Shown: positions 37,028 to 48,673 of the stretch, piece by piece
How positions within the stretch are numbered: position 1 is the first letter of the stretch
How the letters are laid out: every line of letters starts with the position of its first letter
Assembly: GCA_015680685.1 (NCBI GenBank)
Contig: MNCI01033312.1
Location: forward strand, 16,439 to 78,405
Direction: 5' to 3'
Length of the DNA: 61,967 nt
From: Gnetum montanum
Lineage: Eukaryota > Streptophyta > Gnetopsida > Gnetales > Gnetaceae
Position numbers and translations under genes: made by a program
Notes under the pieces: generated by a model
The model's database searches: none
What the model was told of the DNA's origin: nothing
What the model saw: only the letters and a program-made list of their open reading frames with translations

Positions 37028-38330
37028 TCTCCCCACCCCCCAACTAAGTTGAGAGGAGGAGATCTAAAATATGGAGCATGGTTGTCCATCATATAAGGTG
37101 CTTGTTGTGTTAGCTACTGTATACTCATGGAAAGGTTTAATTTTTTGGATGTTGATTAGTTGTTTCTTGTTTGGGCTTTTATGTTTATAGATCATCATGG
37201 CCATAAAAGAAAAAGTCTCATAAATAATATAAGATCCTTCCCACAATGTTTGAAACNGTAAAAGAAAAAGTCTCATAAATAATATAAGATCCTTCCCACA
37301 ATGTTTGAAACTTAGTTCATTGAGGTACGTGTATAGGATTCTAGTAGAGAACCTTGTCTCCTGGTTAAAATTTGGCTCTTCTAATTTTCAAGTCATGATG
37401 CTTTTTTTTATAGGCCTTGTGCAAATTGTAAAATGATAAGGCTACTAATCAATTTTCATCTAGTAGGTTGAGATTCATTAATCTTTCCTTTTGGGCTATA
37501 CTTAAGTCAAGGTCAAGGTCACAAACTGTTGAAAGTGTATGGAGTTCAGATTGAATAGTAAGTATTGGTGGTTTTCTATACACAAGCTCATAGGGAGAGC
37601 AACCTATAGGAAGTTTCCAAGTTGAGTGGTAGGCCCAAAGGACATCATTAAGTTTTGTGCTCTGGTCCTTCATATACTTGCTAATAGTTCTTATTAGTAT
37701 TCTTGTGATTTCCCTATTAGTGACCTCAACTTAACCATTATCTTGGGGATGGTAAGGTGTTGTGAGTTTATGTTCAACCCCTAAGCATTGCATGAGCTTC
37801 AAAAAAGTAGTTCCTATAAAGTGAGTTCAATTATTAGAAATTAATGCACATGGCACACCAAAATTGTTTACAACATTTTGTTGTACAAACTAAGTAGTTG
37901 TAGAGGATGTATAGTCGATGATGGCTGCTAATTCTACCCATTTCATATAATAGTTAACAATCAGTTATGATGTACATCTTTCCATTTTCCATGGGCATGA
38001 TGGGACCCATGAAGTCAATGCCCTAGATATCAAACGATTTTAGTGGTTGAATCCATTGTTGAGGTCCCTCCACTTGAGTAGTCATTCCATCATCTTGTTG
38101 GCATCATTCACAAGAGCAAATGAAATGGTGAGAATCCCTAAAGAGTGTTGGCCAATAGTACCCTACCATTAGGATTTTAATGGTCATGAATATCCTAGCA
38201 TAATGTCCTCCAAAAGGACCTTCATGAGCATCTTGGAGCATGCAAAATTGATTAGCATCAAGGAAACCCCAACAAACTAGGCCATCAGCATGCACCTTGT
38301 AGAGATGTCCATTGATCTTCATGAAGTGAT
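37028..38330 (-). pseudogene. Athila-like integrase, copy 3
   Basis: The zinc-binding part is open at 38322-38104: MKINGHLYKVHADGLV, DAHEGPFGGHYARIFMTIKI, VGYYWPTLF. The core starts with FDI.GIDFMGPIMPMENGKM (first catalytic Asp kept, about 38025-37970). The C-terminal part is open at 37673-37449: LNDVLWAYHSTWKLPIGCSP, YELVYRKPP. The middle is broken by stops. A single N at 37257 with a flanking duplication disturbs the tail. Confidence 0.8.
37203..37311. other. assembly join: N with duplicated 53-bp flanks
   Basis: 37204-37256 and 37259-37311 are identical and separated by N (37257) plus one base. This reads as an unmerged contig overlap, not a tandem duplication. Confidence 0.9.
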
Positions 38331-38349
38331 TTACTTGGTGAAGAAATTG

Positions 38350-39900
38350 TTATTTCTTTTGGTGGTCCAACCCTTGTGGCATATCTTGAGTGAGAAGATA
38401 GGTAAGAATGTTATCATGCCATTTTAGCTCATTTGGGATTTGTTCAGTTACAACCCCGACAAAGAGGAGTTCATTAGAAAATGTATTAGATAATGAAATT
38501 TCATCCTCTTTGTCATTCCATTGTAATTGAGACAAGTGATTAGCGACCACATTCTCAATGCCCTTTTGATCTACCATTGAATGATCAAATTCTTGTAAGA
38601 TCACCAACCACCATATGACATGGGAACTTCCCATTAGCTTGTTCAATTCTTTCTTTATGGTGATGTAATTCAATTGTTCATCTACAATGCTTTGAATGGC
38701 ATAGTGGATGTAGTATGGACGTTTCTTGTCATCTAACTTAATCAACACCACTCCCAAAGCATAATTCAATGCATCTATCATAATGTAAATTGGTTTGGAC
38801 TAATTAGGAACTTATAAAATTAGAGTTTTAACAAGTCTTTCTTTTAGTTGCTAGAATGCTCTTTCACATTCTAGGCTCTAGACAAAAGAAGCATCTTTCT
38901 TTGTTAGCTCGACTAATAGTTTTATGATCTTAGAGAAATTCTCTATGAATTACTAGTGGTAGCCAGTATGTCCAAGGAATAATTGGACATCTTTAATTTT
39001 TTCTAGCTAGTGGGTTATTCCTTAGATGACCCTTATTTTTTTAGGATCCACCTCAATTTCTACTTATGATATTTGATGCCCCAACACAATGCCCTCCTAG
39101 ACCATTAAGTGAATTTTCTAATAATTAAGCCAGAAGTTAGTTTCAACACACCATTTCAGCACTTTCTCAAGGAAGTTCAGGGCTTGCTCAAATGTAGCTC
39201 CATAGGTGGAGAAGTCATCCATGAAGTCTTCTACACCACTACTAATCTGCTATTGAAAGATGCTTAGGACTAGGCATTGAAATGTGACAAGAGCATTACA
39301 TAGATCAAACGACATCTTATGATATGAAAAAGTTCCCTAGAAACTTATAACTGTTGTCTTTTCTTGGTTCTCTAGTACAATTTGGATTTGGTTATAGCCA
39401 TTAGAACCATCCAGGAAGTTGTAGTAGTAATGCCCTAATATTGTGTCTAGTACCTAGTCAAAAAATGGCAATGGAAAATGATCCTTGAATGTTGTGATAT
39501 TTAGTAGCCTGAAATCAATGCAAACTCTCTACTTACCACATTTTTTTGGTATAATTACAAGTGGACTAACTCACTGATTGCAATGTGATAGATGACCCCT
39601 ACCTTGAGGAGTTACTTGATTTCCTCCTTGATGATTTGCTTTAATTTGGGATTCAACTGCCTCTATGGCTATCATTTTGGCTTCATGGTTAGGTCGATGT
39701 AAATGTGATGCTGACATATCCTAGGATCAATCCCTATGAGATTAGCATATGTCCAAGAAAAATATACTAACCATCTTTCAACTAATTTCAACAACATATT
39801 TTTTTGTTCTGGAGCAAGTTTTGTGTTGAATATAACCAAAAATACATATTTCATTCTAGTTGGTAACATTTTTAGTTTAAGGGGCTCTTACTTAAATTTC
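38350..39900 (-). pseudogene. Athila-like reverse transcriptase and RNase H, copy 3
   Basis: 39869-39672 is the pol entry segment (LPTRMKYVFLVIF, LKLVERWLVYFSWTYANLIG). The palm FMDDFST lies at about + 39208-39228. 38781-38350 is a long open RNase H piece (DALNYALGVVLIKLDDKKRP, EQLNYITIKKELNKL, MVDQKGIENVVANHLSQL). Compared with copy 2 it has lost about 35 codons between KKELNKL and HVIWWLVIL, removing the middle of RNase H without shifting the frame. Confidence 0.8.
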
Positions 39901-40199
39901 TTAGGAATTTCCAACTCTCCCTAATGAATATCATCATTTTTATCTTCAGAGAGTTGGTGATGAACTTGCTCAAGTTCATCCATGCTCATGACATATTTTC
40001 ATGTTAGGCTCTCAACTAGTTCCATGCAAAGTGTGCTACTTTTTGAAATAGTAATTAGCCACTAGATGCCCTCTTGTTTTGTGGCTGCTATGTACAAACA
40101 CCTTTGAAGTTCTACCTCTGGCACACACTACTTGCATGTAGAGATGGATGCATGCTTGATGGCCTAAAGTTTCTACACACAATTGCACCCTATATTGTT

Positions 40200-40660
40200 G
40201 TACACAATGCATGGAACTCTCTTCTTCTCAATCTTTCCAAATGCATTTTCTTTAGAGATTTCTAAGAAAATATCTCTAATGCCATGGTGCTCAACCATGC
40301 CTTCCCATAATGATTGAGAAGTCTCATTTGCAACTCTCCACTTTGATTACTAGGAAGTTGGTAGGATAAAACCACCCATAGACAATGGTCATAATGTCTT
40401 CTACGAGTCCCAATGGAATGGTGATGGACTAGTTTGCCAATTCTAATCTAATGTTGCTCTTCTTGAGAGGAGGTAGGTTCCAAGCAGTGTACATCTCATG
40501 AGAAATCAAATTAACACCAAAACCTAAATCAAGAAGAGCCTTGCATGGTTCATTCTTAGCAATTTGTAAATAAATTAGATGACTTTCAAGGTTAGCTAGA
40601 TTCTAGGAAAGGTTTTCTACATGGATCCAACTAGACACAGTATGAGTGAGCATTATAGTA
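40200..40660 (-). pseudogene. Athila-like retropepsin, copy 3
   Basis: Homologous by position and sequence to 31020-31420. GFGVNLISHEMYT-type text lies near + 40495-40530, followed by LPPLKKSNIRLEL and the LGLVEDIMTIV segment, all interrupted. It lies between gag and RT. Confidence 0.65.
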
Positions 40661-40699
40661 TGGATCCTTGGTAGAGTTTGGTTTGAAGAAGGCCCAAGG

Positions 40700-41803
40700 A
40701 AATTTGATATGGAGGAAGAGAAAAGAGTAAGGTTATCAACTACGGGTGTAGGTGTGGGCTTAGGTGGACTACGGGGTTGAAAGAAAGGTATTTTCTTTGA
40801 TCAGGCATTCAAACCCATTGATTGATGATTGGCTTACAAATTAATAGCCTTCATAGCATTGTCTTGTTGTAGTTGAGTTGGCAGTTCACTCTACATAGGA
40901 GGAGTAGGAGGAAGCTATGCAATTAAAGGAGGATTGTGTGTAGGGATAGGAGAAGGATAAGGATAGTAGGTGGTATCCTTCTTTATGTGAAGGAGTTCGA
41001 TAGTAGTTAGAAGGGTGGTAGTAAGGATAAATATTAGAAACATGACTGGAAGAGTCATGTGGAGACATGGGTTGCTACACATGATAACCATATGGATTAG
41101 GCTATTAGTAGAGGTGTTATTGCCTTGGTGATGCAAACACTCATGATTGTGGTTGTTGCCATTGTTGGTACCATTTGTATGGTTGCAGTGAAGCTCCACT
41201 TGGATAATATGGTTTTTGTTGGTAGAACTACCTGAGATTACCTTGAGGATAAGGCAACCTTTTGGATGTTTGCCTTTGTGTAAGTCATGGATGTAAGGCA
41301 TACATCCCAGACTCTTGAAGATGTGACACAATGGGACAACATCCCTTAGGATGTTCATACTAGCAAACATTACATCCATGATCATTATCTAATTCACTAT
41401 CCACAACCCCTTCTATTATAGAAATTTTGCCCTTACCTTTGTAATATGCATGTTTAGCTTTCTTATGCCTCCTACGCTTATAGTTACTACCTTGTTCTCT
41501 GGTCTCTTTAGCGATTTTGAGGATAGCTTAAAATTTGTTATCCATGGAGTCCCTTAACTTATCAACCTTAGACTATAGTTTAGATTGAAATTGTTGAAGT
41601 GGTAAGGCTTTTTTATACATCCCCTCATCAAATACAAATTCATCCTCACTATCATAGAATCAAACCTTCTACTTGTGAATGGAAGGATCATGGTTGTACT
41701 CCTTTGCACTTTCTCTTTTTCTTAGTTCATCTTACTCTTTGACAACCTACTCTATTAACCTTTGTACTTGATGGGTAGTTAGTTTTGATAATTTTCCTTG
41801 GGA
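40700..41803 (-). pseudogene. Athila-like gag, copy 3, 3' part
   Basis: Continues the gag of 57279-58660 on the other side of the nested insertion. SKVDKLRDSMDNKF, KQGSNYKRRRHKKAKHAY-like text and CNVCxYEHPKGCCPIVSHLQ (knuckle C-x2-C-x3-H-x3-C with one stop, + about 41335-41380) match copies 1 and 2. It ends in a Tyr/Ser/Pro-rich tail near 40890. Confidence 0.75.
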
Positions 41804-41808
41804 ATAGA
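41804..41808. other. target-site duplication ATAGA (left)
   Basis: ATAGA directly precedes the TG of the left LTR and recurs at 57274-57278 directly after the CA of the right LTR. Joining the flanks at one copy restores CTTGGGAATAGATACCAAGG, which matches the uninterrupted CTTGGGCATAAAAACCAAGG of copy 2 near 32612. Confidence 0.95.
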
Positions 41809-43087
41809 TGTAACGAAGAAAAATGGTGGTTGTTGGAAACACTGAGCGAATTTCTATGTACACAGTTCCAACCTTGAATTCCTGCGAGGGCTGTACTGGA
41901 GAAAACGAATCCTAGGTGCCCTGAATGGTCTTGTTAATTAGATAGGGACTTACTTAATTAGTAAATTTTGTAATGATTGAATCAAAAAATGATGATTTTA
42001 ATGTGAAGGTACAATATCGGTTGATAGAAAAACAAGATCTTCTCTAAGATCGGGTCTTGAAGATAGTGATAACGATGTAAACAATGCAAAACGATTGTAA
42101 AATCAATGTAAGTAAAATGCAAAAAATTGAATTTGAAAATGTACAATCCTGAAACTTTGGATTGAAGTTATAGATAATATATTGAATACAATGGTTGCAA
42201 GTGGCCTTCAGTTTAGACGAAGTGCATGCCAAGAGCAAGAAGCTATTCAGAGATAAAACAAGCAAAGGCCAATCTACCTTGTTCTAGCCAATCTACCTTG
42301 GTCTAGCCAATCTGGGTGCAAGGGAGTCAGGCTTGAAGCAAAATGTCTGCTAACTTGAAGTCTCTGGTTAAAAGATTCTCTCTGTCACCATCGATGCTCT
42401 TCTCATCATCTCGCCAATCCTTTTTTTTTCTTTGCCAATACTGTCAAAAATTGCCAACCCTTTGATCTTTGTCAATTGGGTTATTTATAATATTAGGGTT
42501 AAGAGAACAACACAATTCAGATGACATGTGTCCTAGGCCCACAAAATACCGTTGACCTTATGTGCCATAGCTAAAGCTTGTGGGGCTACACTGTGTTACG
42601 CCCTGAAGCGTAGTATAGCATAACTACCCCTTAAGAAGATCATGTATTTGAGTTTGTCTCTTGCGTTAAATGAATTTTTCTATGATTACATTGTGATATG
42701 CTAGAAAGCGTATCGTAGCGTAATTACTACCACTGCCTAAATTTTGTTACCTTTTTCACTGCGAATAAGTCAACTGCACTACTTGTGTTATGCTGCGTAG
42801 TGTAACATGGTGTAATATGAAAATAGTTAAGATTTTCGATCATGGTCAACTTGCAAAATTGAAGTGTTGCCACGGTGCATCCCTTTTTCTGTTTTATCTT
42901 CTGGATTTTGCTACGCTAAGCTGCGTGACATAATTGACCCTTAGCTAAAAAACAAAACTTGCTGAGATGTGTCACTATTTCCAATGTTTCCACCGCCTGG
43001 ATGTTTTGACGCTGCCCTTGTGCAAGTCTTTGCCTAAACATTGAGACTTTGGTGAATCATTAAGGTCTCAAAATTCATGATGTTTCA
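41809..43087 (-). repeat. 3' LTR of the Tat/Ogre-like element
   Basis: Begins TGAAACATCA and ends CGTTACA on the minus strand; 1279 bp. TATA box (TATAAATA, minus) at + 42482-42489. The region upstream (+ 42580-42930) carries repeated GCGTAGTGTAAC-like units. A 19-bp unit CAATCTACCTTGTTCTAGC is doubled here near 42271-42308 but single in the other LTR. Confidence 0.9.
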
Positions 43088-43104
43088 ATGGCCCCTCTTT
43101 ATTG
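43088..43104 (-). other. polypurine tract
   Basis: On the minus strand AATAAAGAGGGGCCAT lies directly before the 3' LTR and would prime plus-strand DNA synthesis. Confidence 0.85.
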
Positions 43105-44333
43105 ACTTTTGGAGGGCTTGCCCGAGAGATGTCGACAAAGAATACAAAACATCAAAGAGGTAAAGAAACCAATAGCATCCATCAACAACTACTTATATGT
43201 CAATCTATCAAACTAGAAATGCAAAGGTTGGGAGCTTAAGGGGCATAGAAGGGATCTTACAGTAGTCAGGGAGGAAGGTTCAGAGAAGACTCAAGCGTGA
43301 GTGGGATACTTCGCAAACATGCCATTAGGCATCTTCTCACAGGTGTTTTCTCAAGATGTTACACTATTATACTATATATGCAGGGCTTGCGTGGATGAGT
43401 TTTGTTACACCCTTGTGGCCTGGATGAGTTGTGTTTCATCCTTTTGCCTAGCTATGCCCGTTTTTTTGAATAGGATGCTTTCCATGAGATGAGTTGCGTT
43501 ACGCTAATTCATGGATGGGATGATGCTTTCCATGAGGCGGGTTATGTTACACCAATTCATGGATGGGATGATTATCAAGTGCGAAAGAGTTCCTGCATGC
43601 TCACATTCTGTACAAATAGGAAGAAAGGGTAAAGGAAATTATAGGGATAAAGGAAGGAGAAAGTGAGATAAGTTGTCTGATGGAGGAAAAAAGGAAGGGT
43701 CTGCATTCCCAAGTAGTCAGGCTAGTCTAAGCAGCCACCTCAGAACACTGTGACGCTTCACCTCCAAGTGAGTGCATTCATGAACAACTCTATCATAGCA
43801 AGTAACCTGCAAAACATAACAGAGAACAGAAAGCAAAAGTAATCATCCTAATTGCTTGGGGGGTTGTTGAAACAAGTTCCGTCCCAAGCGAAAAGGAGAG
43901 CATGGGCCATGAAGAAAGGACTGTAGTAAGAAGCAAGGATCCCTTTGTTAATGTTGTGGCTCAGGAATTCACCATCAACAGCCAGACTCATCTTATCCAA
44001 TTGACTGGGCAATGAACCAGTCAGATGAATCTACTAAGCCAGAGTCTAGTAGCAGTTACAGGTAGAGGCCACCAAGGCCATGGGTGACCATAGTTTCTTT
44101 GGGGTTCCAAGTGGTGAAGTTGACCCCAAGAGTTGCAACTACAAAGTGGCTTTTGTGGTGGCATCTCTGAGGGGTTAGTAGTATACCTTTCAAAATATCT
44201 GAGAAATCAGTAGGATGCTAGTAGGGTAGCGGTGTTGCGTCTGTTCCAATGCTCTATCTATTCCGTCTAGTAGGGATGTCGTGCAAGAATGATCACGCTT
44301 GCTTGCTTCATGGGTAATCTTTTGGTAGCTTCC
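43105..44333 (-). other. 3' untranslated spacer of the Tat/Ogre-like element
   Basis: Between pol and the polypurine tract, without a recognisable gene. The minus strand is open for 60 codons at about 44030-43850 (HLTGSLPSQLDKMSLAVDGE, YYSPFFMAHALLFAWDG). This looks protein-like but matches nothing I know and has stops on both sides. It may be a leftover of an extra ORF. Confidence 0.35.
43474..43569. repeat. 48-bp tandem repeat, two copies
   Basis: GATGCTTTCCATGAG...AATTCATGGATGGGAT occurs at 43474-43521 and 43522-43569 with several transitions. Each unit contains GTTRYGTTACRCYAATTC, related to the GCGTTACG units of the LTR promoter region. Confidence 0.85.
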
Positions 44334-44690
44334 AATTTTAAGTCCTGGTAGACCATTGCTTCTGGTTTTAAGTCTCAGTGGACCGTGGTCCTATTTTAGA
44401 GTCTGGGCAAACTGAAGTGTGCTAGTTTTACGTCGTAGTAGATGGTGGAAGAGCTAGTTTATGGTCTTAGAAGACTATGCTATGGGTGTCAATTTTGTGT
44501 CATGACCCAGGGAAAAATCTGTGCTAGTTTAACGTCTAAGCGGAAAAATTCTTACCTTGCTAGTTTCATGTCATGGCGGATGGTTGAAAAGTTTTCTAGT
44601 TTAGCATCATGGTGGATGCATGCAAGAAATGCTAGTTTTACGTCATAGCAGACGTGTACAACATTGCTAGTTTTACATCATAGCGGATGT
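44334..44690. repeat. array of about 11 dyad motifs (CTAGTTTTAxGTC-N6-GAC)
   Basis: On the plus strand, units such as GCTAGTTTTACGTCATAGCAG (44631) and GCTAGTTTTACATCATAGCGG (44666) recur every 28-37 bp at about 44334, 44362, 44391, 44421, 44453, 44491, 44522, 44559, 44595, 44631 and 44666. Most end in a small inverted repeat GTC-N6-GAC. Related units occur at 48291, 48495 and 51726-51856. They lie just after the end of pol. Confidence 0.8.
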
Positions 44691-44734
44691 TTGTTGCCTT
44701 ATGTTTGAGCCAAGATGACGTCTAGATGTGGTAC

Positions 44735-45800
44735 TACTTCAGGTACATATGATGCACCGGATGCGGGAGTTCGTTGCCATTGATATTTGCTAACCTGAAT
44801 GCTCCGTTGACGTATGCATTGATGAACAGGAAAGGGCCTTCCTAGCTTGCAAAGAATTTTCTCACTAGTTCATGAATGGCCTTAAGAACCAAGTCTCCTT
44901 TCTTGATTGGTCACTACTGCAGGTTGCGATGTTGCTTCTGTTTATGTCTTTCTTGATATCTTTCGATGTTGTTAAGTGTCTGAATGCATTTCTCCTCTAC
45001 TGAGTCTAGATCCATGATCCTATACTCGTTGTGTTGAGTCTCATTTATAACCATGAAGAGGATCATCTACAGTGAGGGAACCTATAGTTCCAGGGAAAAA
45101 ACTGCTTCAAAACCATAGATTAGGCTATAGGGTGTCCTACCGGTAGCTGTTCTGCATGTCGTACGATAGGCCCATAGGACATAGAGGATTTTTTCATGCC
45201 ATCATTTTTTGTTGCTACTGAACATCTTTTTCAGTAAATTGATGATCAACTTGTTTGTTTCCTCTACTTGATCATTTGCTTGTGGGTAATAGGGTGAGGA
45301 AAAAGATTGCTTGATTTCAAGGTTACTGCAAAAAGATTTGGTTTCAGTACTACTAAATTGTGGCCCATTGTCAGTCACAATATTCATGGGAAGCTCAAAC
45401 TTGGTTACTATATTGTCCAAGATAAAATGGCAAACCTGTTGAGATGTAATCTTTCGTAGGGGAATAGTCTCAACCCACTTCGTGAAGTACTCAGTGGCGA
45501 TGATAATGAAGCTATGTCCTACGAAAGACTTAGGTGTGATGGGGCCTATTATGTCTAGTCCCCATCGTTGGAATGGCCAAGTGATCTGTGTAGTATGCAA
45601 TTCAATTGGTGAAACATGTATTAAATTTGTGTAACGTTGGCATGTATCACATGTCTTAACCTTGGTAAGGTAGTCTCATTCCATGTATGGCCAATAATAT
45701 CCTAAGTGTCTGATTTTATTAGCCATGGCTTGCAGAGCTATGTGTCCTCCACATAAGCCCTCATGGACTTTGCTAACTATGCTTTGTGTTTTGTCACTAT
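44735..45800 (-). pseudogene. Tat/Ogre-like integrase
   Basis: The zinc-binding part (HEGLCGGHIALQAMANKIRH, GYYWPYME, VKTCDTCQRYTN) spans about 45780-45640. The core is open for 132 codons at 45600-45202: RWGLDIIGPITPK, IVTDNGPQFSS and QVEETNKLIINL, so the D, D and E catalytic residues are all kept. The C-terminal part (KKGDLVLKAIHELV, SWEGPFLF, NGAFRLANINGNELP) runs to about 44740 with a few stops. It would insert the cDNA. Confidence 0.9.
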
Positions 45801-46149
45801 TAACACATGCTAACTGTACACCATCAAAAGAGTGCCTACATAGAGTACTATCTCCGATGATGACGTATTTCCTGGCATGCTTGCGGATTGCATCTTTTTG
45901 TGCAGGTGTTAACGTGTGCAGTGGTTCACCATGCAGAAGGTAGGTTTTAATGTTATCATATCATTCTGGCATTCCTTTCATGCTTAGAGAAGAGATTTGC
46001 ATCACTTGTATGACAGGATCTGTACATTCCTTCATTAAGATGGATCAGTTGACAAACAAATGTGGTTGCACGTTTAAAGCTAGTGTGGCTAGTGCATCGC
46101 TAAGGTATTCTCATTATGCGGCACATGTTGGATGTTAGTTGTTATAAAT

Positions 46150-46460
46150 TATCTTAGGAGATCTTTAGCCATATCACAATAGGGCTGCAAATGCATAGCT
46201 TTGTAGGCATAGACCCCTGTGATTTAATTGATGATGAGCATCAAATCGCCTCAGATTTCTAGGTGTTGAACGTTGAGTTCCCTAGCTATTAACAATGCCC
46301 TAAGAAGCCCCTTGTACTCTACCACATTGTTCATATAAGGAAATGCTACGCACTAAGCTAGTGGATGAACATCTTCAGGGGAGAGCATAATGATAGCGGC
46401 AGCACTGCTGCCTCTGGTAGTCGAAGCTACATTGAAGTATAATGTCGCTTCGAGACCTGT
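46150..46460 (-). pseudogene. second, archaeal-type RNase H (aRNH)
   Basis: Between the first RNase H and integrase the minus strand reads LYFNVASTTRGSSAAAIIML, SPEDVHPLA, FPYMNNVVEYKGLLRALLIA, RELNVQHLEI.GDLMLIIN and TGVYAYKAMHLQPYC. This is the Tat-clade second RNase H (consensus FDGAS, NNxAEYEA, GDSxLI). The first catalytic Asp is Asn; Glu and the GD aspartate remain; three stops. It is the key evidence for lineage. Confidence 0.85.
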
Positions 46461-46559
46461 CGATACAAGGCTTAAACTATGTATCTATTCATTAGGAAAC
46501 TTGAGCTCTATCATGGCTTGATCGTTAACAGGTGATGTTACAAGATGATCAACTATAGC

Positions 46560-48197
46560 CTAGCCTTTCGTGGACGATTGGCCGATGTAGTGCAAGTCAA
46601 ATTCTGCTATGATGGCCTTCCAGCAGGCTAACCTACTGCTCTTGTATAGATTATTTGTGATGGCCCACAGAATGTTGTTCTTGCAAATTATGTTGACTTG
46701 GCTATGGAAAAGATAGTATCTACATTTTTTTAGTGCAAACACCAATGCCAAATAGTTATGCTCTACTTCATTGTACCTTGTTTCATAAATAGAGTGTGAC
46801 TTAGATAATAGATAGGGACTTCTGACCCGTCGTCCCTTCTTTGGCACAACAACGCAGCTATAGACACATCTGAGCTTGCTAGGTAGATGTAGAAAGGCTG
46901 ATCCCTTTATGGTGGGAAAATCGTTGGCAAATGTAACAGCTCTTTCTTTAGGTCGTCAAAAGCATGTTGGCAGTCTTTGGTCCATTCAAAATTCACCCAC
47001 TTCTTGAGTAGATGTTGCATAGAATGTATTTTGTCTGTTAACTTCGAGATGAACCTCCTAATAAACTGTAACCTAACCTGCAATCCACGTAGTTCTTTGA
47101 GGTTTGTAGGTGGTGCTAGGTTAACGATGGCCTTAACCTTGTCATGGTTGACTTGTATGCTAGTCTCCAATATCACAAACCCTAACATGCATTCGGTTTT
47201 GACTTCAAAGATGCATTTTCTTGGGTTGAGCCATAGGTCGTGCCTGAGACATCATTTAATGATTAAGTCTAGGTCTTCTAGGTGATCTTCCAACTTCTTA
47301 GATTTGATAACTATGTCGTCTACATAGTTGTTCAATCTCTCTAAGAGGTAATCACTAAAGATATACATCATGGCATGTTGATAAGTTGCTCCAGCATTTT
47401 TTAAACCAAAAGGTATCATCGTGTAATAGAAAGTTCCCCAGGGGGTTATGAAGGTTGTAGTTAGTTGATGTTCAAGGTTGATGCGAATTTGATTATAGCC
47501 CGAAAACCCATCCATAAAGGATAGTAATGCATGACCAGCTATTGTATTGATAAGTTGGTTGATACTCGGTAAAGGGAAGTTGTCTTTAATTGTTGCCTTG
47601 TTCAGATCGCGGAAGTCTATATAGATGTGTATTCCTCCCATTTTCTTAGAGACAACTACGGTGTTCGACACCCAGTCTGAGTAATCAACTGCACTAATGA
47701 AACCAACCTGATATAGCTTAGTGATTTCATCATGAACTGCTAGCGTGATTTCGGGCTTAATCTTCCATGCTATCTGTTTAACTCCTTTGATATGCAGGTC
47801 TAAAACTATGTTGTGCTGTATTAGTCTTGGGTTTAAACCCAACATGTCCTCATATGACCATGCGAATACCACAACATTGTTTTGGAGCACTCAAGATATA
47901 TCGCTCTACATTTTTTGATCAAGGAGGGAACTAACCTTCAGATATTTTCTCTCTCCTTTATGCGTAACCACAGAGACCATAGTGAGGGAATCCTCGATCA
48001 CATCACTAGCCTCCAGGTCTAGGGTTCGGGCCAAATGTTCTGGCTAGTTTGGGGATACTTCCAATGTTGCTATGGTTGTGTCATAAAGGGAAGTGTTAGT
48101 TCCTATCAGTGCATGGTCGAGCTATCTAATAGTTTCCCCGTATGGGCCTGCTAGGGCTAGGGGTGCGAGTAAAGCTACGTCCATTTTGCAAATTGAC
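46560..48197 (-). pseudogene. Tat/Ogre-like reverse transcriptase and RNase H (pol start after putative intron)
   Basis: In-frame text begins at the putative acceptor 48198/48197. It runs MDVALLAPLALAGPYGETIR and VVTHKGERKYLKVSSLL (with four stops) into the 212-codon open RT, 47890-47252. RT motifs are VVVFAWSYEDMLGLNP, GGIHIYIDFRDLNKATIKDN, FMDGFSGYNQI, FGLKNAGATYQ and NNYVDDIVIKS, with YVDD intact. 47188-46907 is the connection (LKELRGLQVRLQFIRRFIS). 46847-46560 is RNase H (YLLSKSHSIYETRYNEVEHN, YLALVFALKKCRYYL). Minor frame breaks. Confidence 0.9.
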
Positions 48198-48646
48198 CTG
48201 CAAAACCGCCAAGAATGGAAGTTGTTATATCATTTTTTGCTAATTTTTTGAAATGATAGAAGGTTTTCTAGAGATGTGTGTTAAAATATTGCCAGTTTAA
48301 GGTCTTAGCGGACCATTACAATATGCACAATTTGTGAAAAAGCAGTAAGCCTGGTTTCCTAGATGTTAGCGTAAGACTTCTGTGCACTGTGATGAAAGGT
48401 GTGACATGGTGTGTCTAGCATGTCAAAGAAGCTTATTTGGATTTTTGTGCAAACCATAGTTAATGTGACCGAATTACAAGACGATAAGCTACGCGTTAGT
48501 TTAGGGTCTTTTCAGACCGTAATCGATACAATATCTACGAGATTAATGTTGTGATCTTCACGCTTCATGTTGCACTGACATACCTACATTTCAATAAAGT
48601 TCTGCATTGGTCAAACATGAAAATAGTTAGTTTCAACCATTACATC

Positions 48647-48653
48647 TATAAAT
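48647..48653 (+). promoter_or_regulatory. candidate TATA box for the antisense gene
   Basis: TATAAAT about 430 bp upstream of the first recognisable plus-strand exon. It is the only TATAAA-like site in that stretch that I noticed. Support is positional only. Confidence 0.3.
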
Positions 48654-48673
48654 CGATGGTATTACCCCTATTG

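Noticed and set aside
44334-44690. CRISPR-like array
   Set aside because: Units are degenerate, spacers are 5-15 bp and the context is a plant retroelement.
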